Shown here piece after piece: positions 24,868 to 36,152 of a stretch of 64,000 nucleotides of DNA (the stretch's first letter is position 1; every line of letters begins with the position of its first letter). The stretch lies in assembly GCA_017354895.1 (NCBI GenBank), contig CP071494.1:2108001-2172000 (forward strand). Reading direction: 5' to 3'. A program made the position numbers and the translations under genes. Source of the stretch: Podospora comata (lineage: Eukaryota > Ascomycota > Sordariomycetes > Sordariales > Podosporaceae). The notes beneath the pieces are model-generated. The model worked only from the letters and a program-made list of their open reading frames with translations, had not been told where the DNA came from and made no database searches.

Positions 24868-25590
24868 AAGAAAGAAAAAGGCGGAGGTGAAGACATACCA
24901 ATTACAAGAATTCGTCACCGCCAAAACCCAATGAAACACCAAACTCCACAGTCCAATCCAGCACATGAACCCAAGGTAGTAAGTCCCAGAGTCCTTCATG
25001 ATATTATACACCGTACTGCCATCCCACGTTAGCCATCCCTCTCCCTTCCTATCATCAACCCCATCTCATCAGTGCCCCTCCCCTCCCCCCATCACCACCA
25101 ACAACACAGAAACCAAAGAGAGAACTCACTAATTGAAAACCGTAATCGGCCCCGTAACCCCCACAATCACAATCGGCTGGCACGCTCCCACACTAAACAC
25201 CACCGCCCCCAGCACACTAGCCAACAGCGTCTCGTTCACTCCGTACTCCCCGTTCGTCTTGTGCAGCATGTCCAGACTGAACGCCAGCGCGGGCAGGATG
25301 TTGGCAAAAAACATGTACACCGTCGCCGGCACGACACGGTAATCCCAGGCGTCGGTCCAGTCGGACCAGTAGTAGGGCAGGCGGCGTTTGATGTCGAGGT
25401 ACATGCCTCGGCCGAGGTGGATTCTGTGCCATGGTTCTTCTGGTTTGCCGTTTGATGATGGTGATGGTGATGGTGATGGTGATGATGGGGCGGGGGGTTG
25501 AGGTAATGAGACGGCGGCGGCGGTGTGAGTTGGGAGGAGCTGTTCACCTCCTCCTCCTCCGGGTGGTAATGGGGGTTTCTCTGATGGCAT
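23327..25590 (-). CDS. bor1: BOR1-type borate/anion transporter
   Basis: Multi-pass membrane transporter of the SLC4-like BOR1 family; the yeast member exports borate across the plasma membrane. Exons on the minus strand are 25590-25130, 25015-24899, 24791-24349 and 24285-23327 (659 aa, in frame); an extra ATG lies 7 codons upstream at 25611. Family blocks include YYWSDWTDAWDYRVVPATVY, GVTGPITVFNYTVY, TRFPCDIFGFYVALIYLQKG, GLPFPNGLIPQAPFHTESL and THVVEQRVSNLAQGLI. Hydrophobic segments suggest ten or more membrane spans. The N-terminal tail is Pro/Ser-rich, partly from a GATGGT-type DNA repeat at 25454-25487. A run of about 19 Ser interrupts the loop after HTESLCVTEVV. The C-terminal tail is long, charged and Gly/Arg-rich. 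Intron 2 contains a 39-nt T homopolymer on the coding strand. Confidence 0.93.
24044..24103. repeat. Imperfect hexamer tract encoding poly-Ser in bor1
   Basis: Plus-strand GAAGAG/GACGAG units read as TCC, TCT and TCG serine codons on the minus strand. It gives about 19 consecutive Ser (about residues 403-421). Confidence 0.9.
24827..24865. repeat. 39-nt A homopolymer inside bor1 intron 2
   Basis: An uninterrupted run of A on the plus strand (T on the coding strand), lying wholly within the 107-nt intron 24898-24792. It ends in a GAAAGAAAG fringe. An assembly or sequencing error in the exact length is possible. Confidence 0.9.
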
Positions 25591-25611
25591 TTTGTGGTTT
25601 GTTGCTTTCAC

Positions 25612-26515
25612 TTCTTGAGGGACCGAGTGAGGCGTTCAAAATATGGGGGTGGCTGAACCTCAACGGTCAGCGAGGCTGGTCGAACCCGCGCGCGGCTGTA
25701 AGTTGAGACCGCTGAGTGAGATGAGATGAAAACCAACCCCAGACTGAGCCTCTCTCAATCCAGAGAGCAAAATCCTCTTCAATTCCTGTGAGTTATTGAC
25801 GCAGCGCAATTGATGCCATGAGCGTATCATCCATCAACAACGCCAGAAATTGATGAAATAGAACACCCCGAGAAAAAGCTGCGTTCGGCGGCGACTTCCC
25901 CCCCAAAAAACGACGTCGCGAATGAGCAAAGCCAACTTCAAAAAAGAACAAAAAGAAGCCAAGAAATCGGCCCCACAAACCCGCTAATCCCTGGTTTGTC
26001 CCCCCCGACTAACAACGTCTGATGCCACCCTTCATTGTTATTGCACGTTTTTCCCCAAGTCCCTGAAAATCATCGCCCTCAAAGACCTCATTCATAATGT
26101 AACCGTACAGATTCAAAGCCTCAACAGCAACGTAATCATAGTAGAGGAAGGGTATCTCAACAACCTATATCACAATTCTCCCACTTACACCACCAACCTC
26201 CACCACACCACACACCATCAATCTATCATAATACTTTTACATTTCATATACAAAGGAAAAAAGAGTTTATAGTAGTACATAGATACATGCCGCTTCCTCC
26301 CCCTTCCTCTCCACTCCCCTCCTCCTCACCCCCTCCATATCAATCCCAAACAATACATCTAAAAAGCATCATTCGACCTGATTTTACCACTTAAACCCAC
26401 CCCATGATGCTGTCCTTTTTCTTTCTTCCCAGAGTATAAAAACGTAACCACATGAAAAGAACACACACGAGTTGAGTTTTTGTAAAAATCTACCTCATCA
26501 CACACCGACATTCAT
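25612..26515. other. Intergenic: bor1 upstream region and m-AAA protease 3' end
   Basis: About 900 bp between two minus-strand genes. The part near 26200-26520 is likely the 3' UTR of the protease gene, and the part near bor1 its promoter. No frame is supportable. Confidence 0.6.
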
Positions 26516-29322
26516 TCACCTCTTCTCCTCTCCATCCTCATGCTCCTTCATAGCAGGCTCCGGACCCCCAGGTGTATCCGTGCTCTCGGTGGGAAAAGGC
26601 GGTGCGGCCGTCCCCTTGCCCCCCTTTCCGTCAAAGTACTTGGAAAACTCCTCCTTCTCCGGCCACTCCCTCGGCCCCAGCAGCCTGACCAGGTCATCTC
26701 TGCTCAGCACCTCCTTCTTCAGCAGCTCCTCAGCCACAATCCCAACCTCCTTCTTCCTCGCCGTCAGCAGGTCCTTGCACTGCTTGTACGCCTCGTCCAC
26801 GATTCTCCGGACCTCGGCGTCAATCATCTGGGCGGTCGACTCGGCAAACGGCTTCTTGAGCTGGTTCTCGTCGTTGTTGAAGTGGAGCGGTCCGAGCTTC
26901 TTGGACATGCCCCATTGGGTGACCATGGTGGTGGCCATGTGAGTGACCTTCTTGAAGTCGTCAGAAGCACCGGTGGTGACGGTGGGGAAGTGAAGCTCCT
27001 CAGAGACGCGACCGCCGAGGGTCATGGCCATGCGGTCCATGAGCTGGTTGGTCGACATGAGGTAAGCGTCGGTTGCGGGGAGGTACTGGGCGTAACCGAG
27101 AGCGCCCTGGCCACGAGGGATGATGGACACCTTGAGGAGAGGGTCAGCCCACCGGAAGTACCAGCCGCAAACAGCGTGACCAGCTTCGTGATAGGCAACT
27201 GTCCTCTTCTCTTCGGGGTCGAGGACGAGAGACTTGCGCTCGAGGCCACCAATGACACGCTCGATGGCCTGCTCGAAGTGGATCATGGCAACACTGGAAG
27301 CGTTGGCACGAGCAGCTATGAGAATAGTCAGTACTAGACTTTACGATGAAACAAAAAAGTGAGAAGAAACATACCAATAAGAGCAGCCTCGTTGACCGCA
27401 TTGGCAATGTCAGCTCCGGCAAACCCAGGAGTCAACGCGGCCAACCGACCAGTCAAGTAGGTCAAATCCTCATTCGTCAGAATCTTCTTAAGATGCACCT
27501 TGAAAATCTCCTGACGACCCTTCATCGTCGGCCGATCAATGTGGATATGTCTGTCAAAACGGCCAGGACGCATCAGAGCCTTGTCGAGAATGTCAGGTCT
27601 GTTCGTGCCGGCCAACACAACAACCTGCTCCGAGGTGTTGAAGCCGTCCATCTCGGTCAAGATCTGGTTCAGCGTCGACTCCCGTTCGTCGTTGCCGCCG
27701 CCCCTGAAGCCGCCGCCCTCCGAACGGGACTTTCCAACCGCATCAATCTCATCGATAAAGACGATGCAGGGAGCGTTCTTTCTCGCGGTCGAAAACAGAT
27801 CCCGAACCCTCGAGGCACCAACACCGACAAACATCTCGACGAACTCGGAGCCACTGACAGAATAAAACGGCACCTGAGATTCGCCAGCCGTGGCTTTGGC
27901 CAAAAGCGTCTTGCCAGTACCGGGCGGACCAGACAAGATCGCACCCCTCGGGATCTTGGCACCCAGCCTCTGGAACCGCTCCGGCGACTTCAAGAAGCTC
28001 ACAAACTCCATAATCTCCGTCTTGGCCTCATCCATACCCGCCACATCCGCAAACTTGACCTTGACAGCCGCATCATGGTTGAACTCCTTGGCCTTGCTCT
28101 TGCCGAAACCAAAGACGCCGCTGCCACCACCACCCATACCAGCACCGGCCCGTCTCGCCGACCAGATCAACAGACCCATGATCATCACCGTCGGCCCAAA
28201 AGCAATCAACAAGTTGCTAAAGTTGCTCTCAGAGGCATACGAGACCGGTATCCTGTCCGAGGTCGGGATCCCCAGTTCCTGCTGCGCCTCGTCCAGTCTC
28301 CTCTCAAAGGCATCAATAGAGCCAATGGTGAAGTAGTAATGAAACCCAGGCTTGCCAGCAGTAGACCCAGGGTAAACAGAGTTGACCGCCTCCCTATCCA
28401 GCTCAACTTTGACCCGGTCGTGATCAACAATCAGCTTCTTGACCAAGCCCTTGTCCAAAAACGTCCTCCGCAGCTCCTGCCAGGTGATCTCCCTAGAGTT
28501 ATCCCCACCCATAAACAGCGACAGCAGGGGATACAGCAAAATAGCACCCACCACCCAGCTCATGGTGTCCGACAGCTGGAATCCCGGTCTAGGCGGTGGC
28601 GTCCCCCTCTTCCTTTGCTGTCCCTTCTGCTTCCCCTCCCCATCCTGCTTCCCCTCCCCCTCCTGCTTCCCCTCCCCATCCTGCTTCTCCCCCTCCTCCT
28701 TCTCCCCAGGCTTCCTACTCTCAAAACTCACCCTCCTCGCCTCCCTCCCCGCCCTCTTCCTCCTCTCCTCCTCGACCTCCTCCTGCTGCGCCTGAAACTC
28801 CTGAATATCCTCCAGCATCTTCGGAAAGTACCTCATCGCCCTCAACGCATCCATCATCCCCAGCTTAGGGAAATCCCCCGTCCAGTTCTTAACCATAATG
28901 TCATGAAACTCCTTTGGCAAACCCGGCACTTTGTTCACGTCGAAGATCGCCCTCAGCTCCGGCGGCATCTGTATCACACCCAGGAGCTTCTCCACCTTTT
29001 TCAGCTCCTCCTCCGACAGGCGGACCCAGCCGCGGGGTATTGGCTTCTCTTCTTCGGTTCCTGGTGGTGTCGTGACGTCTCGGTGCTGGTCATTGTTGTT
29101 GTTTTCGGGTGGCCCGGCAGAAGGAGGAGGGGGGGGGTTGGTCGATTGGAATCTTCTCGAGAGAACAAAAACTGAACCGGCTGGGGAGGACGAAATAATC
29201 CGGGGGTGTCGAGCTGCTCGAATGGCTGGGCTTGTGATCGCTCGGAGGGGTAGACTCCTCCTTGCGCCGCCGCTGCCGCCGCCGCCGAGGGCAGCCAGTC
29301 GGCAGGCTGGGGATCGGAACAT
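26516..29322 (-). CDS. map-1: Mitochondrial inner-membrane m-AAA protease (Yta12/Afg3, MAP-1)
   Basis: ATP-dependent zinc metalloprotease of the FtsH family in the mitochondrial inner membrane, with its active site in the matrix. It degrades unassembled proteins; in yeast it also matures a mitoribosomal subunit. Neurospora has one such enzyme, MAP-1. Exons 29322-27375 and 27315-26516 (59-nt intron) give 915 aa. The Arg-rich N-terminus is a presequence. Two membrane spans lie at about 254-272 and 368-389, flanking the FtsH extracellular domain. Walker A GPPGTGKT is at 465-472, Walker B VFIDEID at 521-527, the second region of homology at about 573-591 and the zinc site HEAGH at 692-696. A repeated KQ(D/E)GEG block at about 213-232 comes from an 18-nt DNA repeat. 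All catalytic motifs are intact. Confidence 0.96.
28622..28694. repeat. 18-nt tandem repeat in the m-AAA protease coding region
   Basis: Three to four copies of a unit containing CCCTCCCC(A/C)TCCTGCTTC. It encodes GEGKQ-(D/E) repeats in the matrix-facing linker before the first membrane span. Confidence 0.8.
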
Positions 29323-30472
29323 TGCTTTTGTTGTGTCTTATGTCCCCTTGTCTAAATCAATTCGACCCCCTTTTCCCCTTCGTTGTAAAAGCTGCGTCCG
29401 GTTTTGTTGTGGCGTACAACCACAAGAACGCAGTCGAGAAAGATGGTGGGATGTGGTGATGCGATGCGGGATTGCGAAAGGACCGACCACCAGCAGCAGG
29501 TGTGGTGTATTTCTTGGCAGCCCGAACCAGCAAGCAGCAGTTCAAAACGAACCGTGACCTTTTCTATCAGCTTGATAAGCAGCGGCCCACCGCCTGCGCT
29601 CTCACCACTAACCACTAGCGGCAACTTGTAGGAAAAACTCGTTGGAATTGCCTACAGGAAGCGGGCAGTCTTTTTGAACAAGCCCAACTTTCTGTTGTTG
29701 TGGTCCAAGTGAGCCGCAGTGTTGACAGCAAAAAGGTTTTCCTCCCTGTACGAAAGCTCTGCAAAATCCCATTCGATGATGATGCCGTGCGGCGAGAAAC
29801 ACCTACCTAAAGCTCATCCGACTTTATCCCGAAATGTCCTAGCGCCGAGTCACGTGGGGTGGGGGAGGGAAGGGGGGCTACAAAGCTATGGAATTATCGG
29901 ACTCCTGGCCTAAAATACAGAAGCTCCATAGCCCCCAAAAGTGCGCAGACAGGCTCCTCCTCTGTAGGCAGTGTGGTGCTGACGTATGGAGTCCACAACA
30001 AGGCAGGTGAGCATGCTTAGCTTGGTCACAACGACCATGACGAGCTTTAGCTTGAAGCTCACGATCCTGATGCTACTGCAGATACCTTTAAATAACCAAT
30101 CCATTCATCTGATGTTTAGCAGCAAAACAAGACAGAAGATGCACCTGAGCAGAGACGTCCTTCTATTTCAAGCCCCTATATACCCTCCCACATTCCTCAC
30201 CCATAGCAAATTACACATTCCCATGCAACCACCCAACACAACAATGCTTCCCAAAGAAAATTATCAACTGAACTAAACAAAAGGGGGAATCCGTTCAAAA
30301 CAACAACAAAAACAACAACAACAACAAGAAAACAAAATCCCAAAAAACCCCAGTGCCAATCCATCACGCCCACCCATGAATTTCCATTCCCATATCATTA
30401 CATCCACCCTTTTCCCTTTCCAAAGATGCCCAGTCCCCTTTTTACCTTTCCACAGCCCCCCGTTTCCCACCT
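29323..30472. other. Intergenic: protease promoter and 3' region of the Zn cluster regulator
   Basis: About 1.15 kb between two minus-strand genes. An AAC-rich tract occurs at 30299-30328. No coding frame is supportable. Confidence 0.6.
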
Positions 30473-33400
30473 CTACATCCTCCCAGACACCTCCCCCCCA
30501 AAATTCCCATTCTCCACACTAGGATACGCCCCCCCGCTCATCTCGGCCCAATCCCAATCCAACGTCATCGGCAAGCTAAACAAGTCCTGCGGCAACATAG
30601 GCTGCTGAAAGAACCCTCCCCCCAGCGGCGGGCTCGTCAGTCCCCCTGTCCCTCCCATCGTAACTGAATTCATCGGATCAAATCCTCCCATATCATACCC
30701 CCCGTAATCACCACCACCACCCGGAACACCGCCTCCACCATTCGGAGGCGCAGCTGCAAAATCCCCATGCCACCCCGTTGGCGCCATACCAGGCGACGAA
30801 CTCGAGCTCATTGTCCCTTGGCCGCTGGCGGCGCCGTTCATCGGGCCGAATCCAGTGTTTGGTGGTGAGCGGTGGTCGTTTGGTGGTGGGGAAAGGTTGT
30901 TGTTCGGGGGCTGATGCTGGTTGTTCATGGAATGGGATGCTTGTGGTGTGGCAGAGCCGGCTGTTGTCGGCCGGGGTGTAGGGGCGGCGGCTGCTGGGTT
31001 GGGGTTGAAGGATGGGGAGTCGCCGGTAGCAGTTGTTTTGGCAGCTGGTTGCTCGGTATTCTTCCTCTTCCGCCTGTTGGCGTGTTCCTTCTCCGCCTTC
31101 TCCACCACCACCTTTGCAATCCGCTCAAACTCTGAACAAACTCCCAGCATACGGTGGACACCACCTGTCTCGGCTTCTACGCCGAGCATAGACAAGAAGT
31201 TGACCACCACGTTCATAAGCTTTGCGTCTGACCGGGCTCTTGGGTCCAGTGGATTTTGCAACACGTTGCCGAAGAGGGTAACGAGGGCTGATACTGGGAA
31301 GTAGAGGACCATCCTACATAATAATTAGCAATTACGCAGCCGAGAATCGGACGGGAGCAACTTACCAAACACAAGAGAAATCCCCCTGAGGGATGTACTT
31401 GAGCAGAGAAATCGACGCCCTAGCAGCCGAAGTGCACAACGCCGCCGATGAGAAAATGCGAGGGTTCAATGGCCTAGCATTAAGCCCCTGAATAGCATAG
31501 TTGGACAACCTGCTGGTCCAATACCCATGATGAATCGACATCCGGTGAATTGTCGTCAAGCAGTTGTAATAGTTAAAGTGCAGCATGACGATGTGCAGAA
31601 TCAGCGGCGTGTGCGATGCCTTGATTTCGTGCTCCGGTCGGAAGTCGATGGGAATCCTGTCCTTCCAGTCCTCAAGCTCCTGGTCGAGTTCGCCAATGGT
31701 GTTCAAGAGCTCGCCATCAGACTGCTTTGTCGCCTCTGTCGAGTACAACCTGTTGTAAACCCTGCTCTCGACAATGGATAGCTCGCACATAACCCTAAAC
31801 AGGTTCATCTTCCCCTTTCCGTCCGCCAGCGGAATGTTTCCGATGCCATCCGCCGGGTCAGCGTCAGGCAGCTCGACGTTCATGTCGCTATCATCCTGTG
31901 CCGGTGGTCTTCCTGATCGGAGGCAAAGATCCTTGTCCAGCATGTAGGCAATCCAAAACACTCTCTTGCGCTGCTCGATTTCGATCGGATTCAAATTGAA
32001 GTTGGTGCCCTTCTTGTGAAGGCCGATGGTGTGCGCCAGTCGGATGGCAGTCGCAATGATAAGTGACGATGGCTGCGGGTTAGGAGTGCCTTGCATAAAC
32101 ATAGCCATACCCAGCAGAGCCTGCACACTAAGCAGATCCGTGCAGCGCATCACAATCTCCGAAAAGCAAGCCATGGCGTTCTTCATGTATGCCCAAGCCT
32201 TGTCGTCCTCTTCCTGTGGTACAAGGTTGCTCATCACCCGCAGCCGATGAGCGATAGCCAGAGCCACGTTCAAACTCGCCCACCATCCAGATCCAGTATA
32301 TGGGTCGCTGGAATATTGTCGCTCTACCAGATGCATAAACGTCGGTTGGTGGAAGAGCGGGAACATGCAGTTGAAGTTCTCGAAATAGTCCTTGAGCAGC
32401 GAAAGGGCCTCGTTCTTTGGTGGCAGGTCACGGAAGATGACTCGGCGGAAGAGGTCACCAAACACATCAGGCTTCCATGCAGTCCACTTGTGGTCGTCGA
32501 TCGAGACATCAGAGATCATCTGCTGGAACGAAGAATCGCCCATCTTCTCATTCACCCACTGGATACCCTTGGGTGAGAAGATGGAGAAACCGGACGAGGA
32601 GCCTTTCCCATGTCAGTAACAAGTGGCAAGCTGATCATCGACCAAAGACTTACCAATATATCTCGTCTCACCAACGTTATTGGTGACCAGCGAGCACATC
32701 ATCTCACTCAGCTCAGCAACCTCCTCCTGCTCCTCTCCCTCTCCATCCTTTTCTGGCGTGATAGACTTCCTCTTATCCTTACTATCCTTTGCTGGCTCCG
32801 GCGAAGCCAAGGAGCTCTGAGGAGTGGAGACATTGCCATCATGCCCCGACGTGGCCTGTGATGGCGACGTTGGATTCGACGCAGCCTGAGAAGCCTGTCT
32901 CGACCGCTGCTGCTTCTCCGCAAGCTTCTTCTCCAACGTCCCCAGATCGGTAGCGCCATTGTCATCTTCCCCAAGCAGACCTGCGCCAAGACCGTTAGTG
33001 GACCACGCCCTCAAGTTAAGCTGCTATTTAAGGAAGCCAAGGTTGGGGAAAAGCTATGCGTACCTGACAGCCTCAACAGGTGTTCCATACGACCTAATCT
33101 GTTCTCGAGACCTTCGATGTATTTGGCCCTGTGGTCGATTTGTCAGCTCAATGGTTCAACAGCAAACCCGAGCTTGTCCTAAATACGCACCCCTTGGGCG
33201 GATTCCTCTTCTTTTCCACCTGTGTGAAGACGCAGTCGGTCTTGTAGTTGATGCAGTGTGTGCATGCTGGTAACTTTCCGTCGCATTTGATCTTCTTCTT
33301 CCTGCACATATCGCATGCCTGCAGATTGCCCAGCGGGTCAGCAAAACGCTACATCCCGTCGTCGAGACCAAGTATTTCTTCAACTCACCCTTGCGATCCT

Positions 33401-33589
33401 CCTCCTCTTTGCTTCGTTTGTGTCTTCAAGTAGCCCATGGTCTCCAAACATTTGCGCAGCCATAAGGTCGGGTGGTAGTTGCGGCATAGGCATGCCATGG
33501 TCAGCATAGCCGCCGAAGATCTGGGGTGGTGGATTCATAAGCGGTGGTGGTTGTATGGGCATCTGAAAGCCCCCGTGCATGTGGTCCAT
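30473..33589 (-). CDS. Zn(II)2Cys6 transcription factor with fungal middle homology region
   Basis: Fungal binuclear zinc-cluster DNA-binding regulator. Minus-strand exons 33589-33389, 33318-33191, 33128-33064, 32980-32654, 32602-31366 and 31313-30473 join in frame (932 aa). The cluster is exactly C-X2-C-X6-C-X6-C-X2-C-X6-C: Cys 69, 72, 79, 86, 89 and 96. It is followed by the linker KKRNPPKG and a short coiled coil [20 protein letters not shown]. The Fungal_trans/MHR domain spans about 295-560, with [45 protein letters not shown] and [17 protein letters not shown]- and C-terminal tails are Pro/Gly/Asn-rich and likely disordered activation regions. I do not recognise a named orthologue, so the target pathway is unknown. 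Resemblance to 'xylanolytic activator' annotations is only the shared domain. Confidence 0.92.
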
Positions 33590-36152
33590 TGTGAGTAGTT
33601 TTATCGCCTAACCGGCGTTCGTTCGTCGCAAACTCGATATCAAGATGGCAAAAGCGCAATGTGAGGTAGCGAGAAGGTATGTCAGATCGGTCGAAACCGT
33701 TGCGAGCACCGATCGATAATATAGATATTAGGCGGGGCCGAGCGGGACGATGAAGTGTGGAGGGGGCGGTAGGAGGGTGTGTCGAGTATCACTATCGTAG
33801 GCGCCGGGCAGAAAAAGGGTTGCTATTATTACCGTCCACTCTTTAGCCTTTCTTTGCGGGCTGTCGTCGAATCAGGGGAAAAGTGTGCCGGATGGTCCGG
33901 GTATAGGGGGGCTGAGCTGCTGCTGGATACAATTCGACTGCTATGCCGACAAAAGACATCCGAATATCACCTCAGCACTTCTTCGGTCGCGGGGTCATTC
34001 GTGTGGGTTCGACAGCTTCGGTTGTGACACAGCACAAAGCTCGGGTCAGTGGAGGTTCAGGTTCCTCCAAAAATCTGTAGCCAGCTCGCTGGGATCCAAT
34101 GTCTTGGAGCGGGAGGAGTCGCACGAAGGCAAGCCACGCCGCGGATTGAAGCAGAGGCTGTCGGGAAACCGGGGAAGCGACGGCAGAATATCGATGTGGA
34201 ATTGCAACTGCGATTCTTCGATATAGTCGTCGTCGACCAAGCCGACGGTGTGAGAGTGGATTGATTGTTCGTTATATACAGTCGAAAAGATTCGAAACCA
34301 GCAAAAGGGAGGCAAGACAGTCACGAAGAAAGAAGAGCTGCGGCAAAGTGCCCATATTAAGGTGTATCGGGTGTCAGGGCCCCAGTTCAGTGTGTCCCCA
34401 GCGGGCTGCGTTAGCGGGGGACGCGCGCGAGCGATCACCAAGACCTGACGACGTTAGGCAGGACAGGCATGTGGCATGTGGGGGCTGGGGTTGGGTGACT
34501 GAGCGCACGGGCTGGCGGCCGAAATTCAGGGTGTTCTGCTTCACTGTTCCACCTCAGGTCAGAGGGCTGTTGCTGCTGCTTGGTAAGCTTCACCTCCACA
34601 ATCAAGCCGATGACGACGCCGACCGTTTTCCCCTCGGGGTTTATTGATCTTACAAAGTCCGCTCTCTTCAGTTCGAATCGTCCAGATGGGGGCATATGAA
34701 GCGGCACAGAGGGCCCAGGGGGAATATTCCCCCATCCCCAGACATCATCTACACGCACTGCCCACTATGCCGAGCCCGTTCTCTGTTGTCAAACTGCAGG
34801 AGTACGACCTACCCCAGACCGGATCCGAACATTGAAAGCTCAACACTTTATGTGGCATTCACCGCACCCCAGACCCGTAGTCCGGCGTTTGGGGTTGAGG
34901 GCTAACACTATAGCTAGCTACCTTTTAGGGGGTGGAAAGGAGGGCGGGCGTTATCAAAGGTGGTATCTTGCAGTACCTATCAGAGACATCAACTCTTCAG
35001 TCAGGTATCTATCAAACAAGGTGCCTTGCCCATCACGATCACCCGTCTCAAGGCCTCCAAAATGGACTGATGATATTGACCAGCAAGTATGATGGCGGTT
35101 ACGCAAAACTCACAAAATTCCAGGCATTGCAGAACTTTTCCCATGATGATGATGATGTTCAGGGACTCAATATCATGCCATGCCTCACCGAGAGCTTCTG
35201 GGCTCTTCTCCAAGGTTTCCACTGTCCTCGAGACCCGTGGTTGTCGAGGTCGATCATAAACTGCCAATCCCGTCAGAGGGCGGCCTCTTCTGGAATCTGG
35301 ATTCGAGCTCAGTCGGTTCTTTTGCGGGCAAGGGGTTCCCAGAAGCCGCGGGTTGTGAGACAGTGATGAAACGGGCATGTGTTGCCGTGGAGGGGTCGTC
35401 GACCAGAAACCCCGCCGCTTGGACGTTGATGTCACCATGGTCAGTCATGACAAATCCAACGGCTTTCTAAACTCTTGAAATTCTTTTTAATTTATTTCTT
35501 CAGAATCGTTGCTGGAGACTGGTTGTCGGTTTTGCCAAGCACCCTATACGTGGAACTTTCAACGTCGTCCCATCTCGGAAGCATCAGAGATAAGACGAGG
35601 CTTAATGCTTACAGTGGATGACACAACCACTTCGCATAGATGGTCTCGGATCAGAACTGTTTCCTAGTTCGAGTAGTCAAGTGATATCTGGGTGGCCAGG
35701 AAGATTGCTGCAGGCCTGATCAAGCTGATCGGCAACACAAAGAGGTTTTGTGGTCACCTTGAATGCGCCACCAGTGTCTTTGAAGACTATCCGATCATAG
35801 CCTTGGTGGTCGAGGCTCAGCTAGGCTGTGTCTTGGCCTTGAGTTCCCAAAATGGCAACTTTATATCATGTAATATAACGTCCATCTCTTCTTAGCAACG
35901 TCGATGTCAAGTAAAGAGGTAGAGCTCCAAGATCTATGTCTTCACAGTGGCCGGCAGGCGTGCAAAGACTGACCAAAAGCCTGAGCTTCGAGCCCCAGTC
36001 TTTGCTCGTATATATTGCACACAACGACATGAACAAGGGTCAACGCCCACATGGCATTCAACATGTCTAATATACAGCCCGTGGCATGGCATTTAAACAC
36101 ACCCAATACACACTTATAGTACAATTCCACCCCATTTTCATTCTCTCCCCCC
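33590..36152. other. Intergenic, about 2.5 kb
   Basis: Contains the promoter of the zinc-cluster gene at its left end and the 3' region of mL38 at its right end. Several frames of 100-145 codons occur on both strands (34046-34441, 34435-34758, 34932-35366, 35001-35438), none with a recognisable motif or convincing start context. Confidence 0.55.

Noticed and set aside
27346-29175. 609-codon plus-strand frame opposite the m-AAA protease
   Set aside because: Antisense shadow of a GC-rich coding exon with no domain of its own; the minus strand carries intact Walker and HEAGH motifs.
34665-34695. CAGTTCGAATCG, resembling a tRNA B box
   Set aside because: Lacks the GG...CC stem pairing of a T-arm and no A box lies upstream.
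34046-35438. Several 100-145 codon frames between the zinc-cluster gene and mL38
   Set aside because: No domain, mixed composition and mutual overlap on both strands; treated as non-coding.
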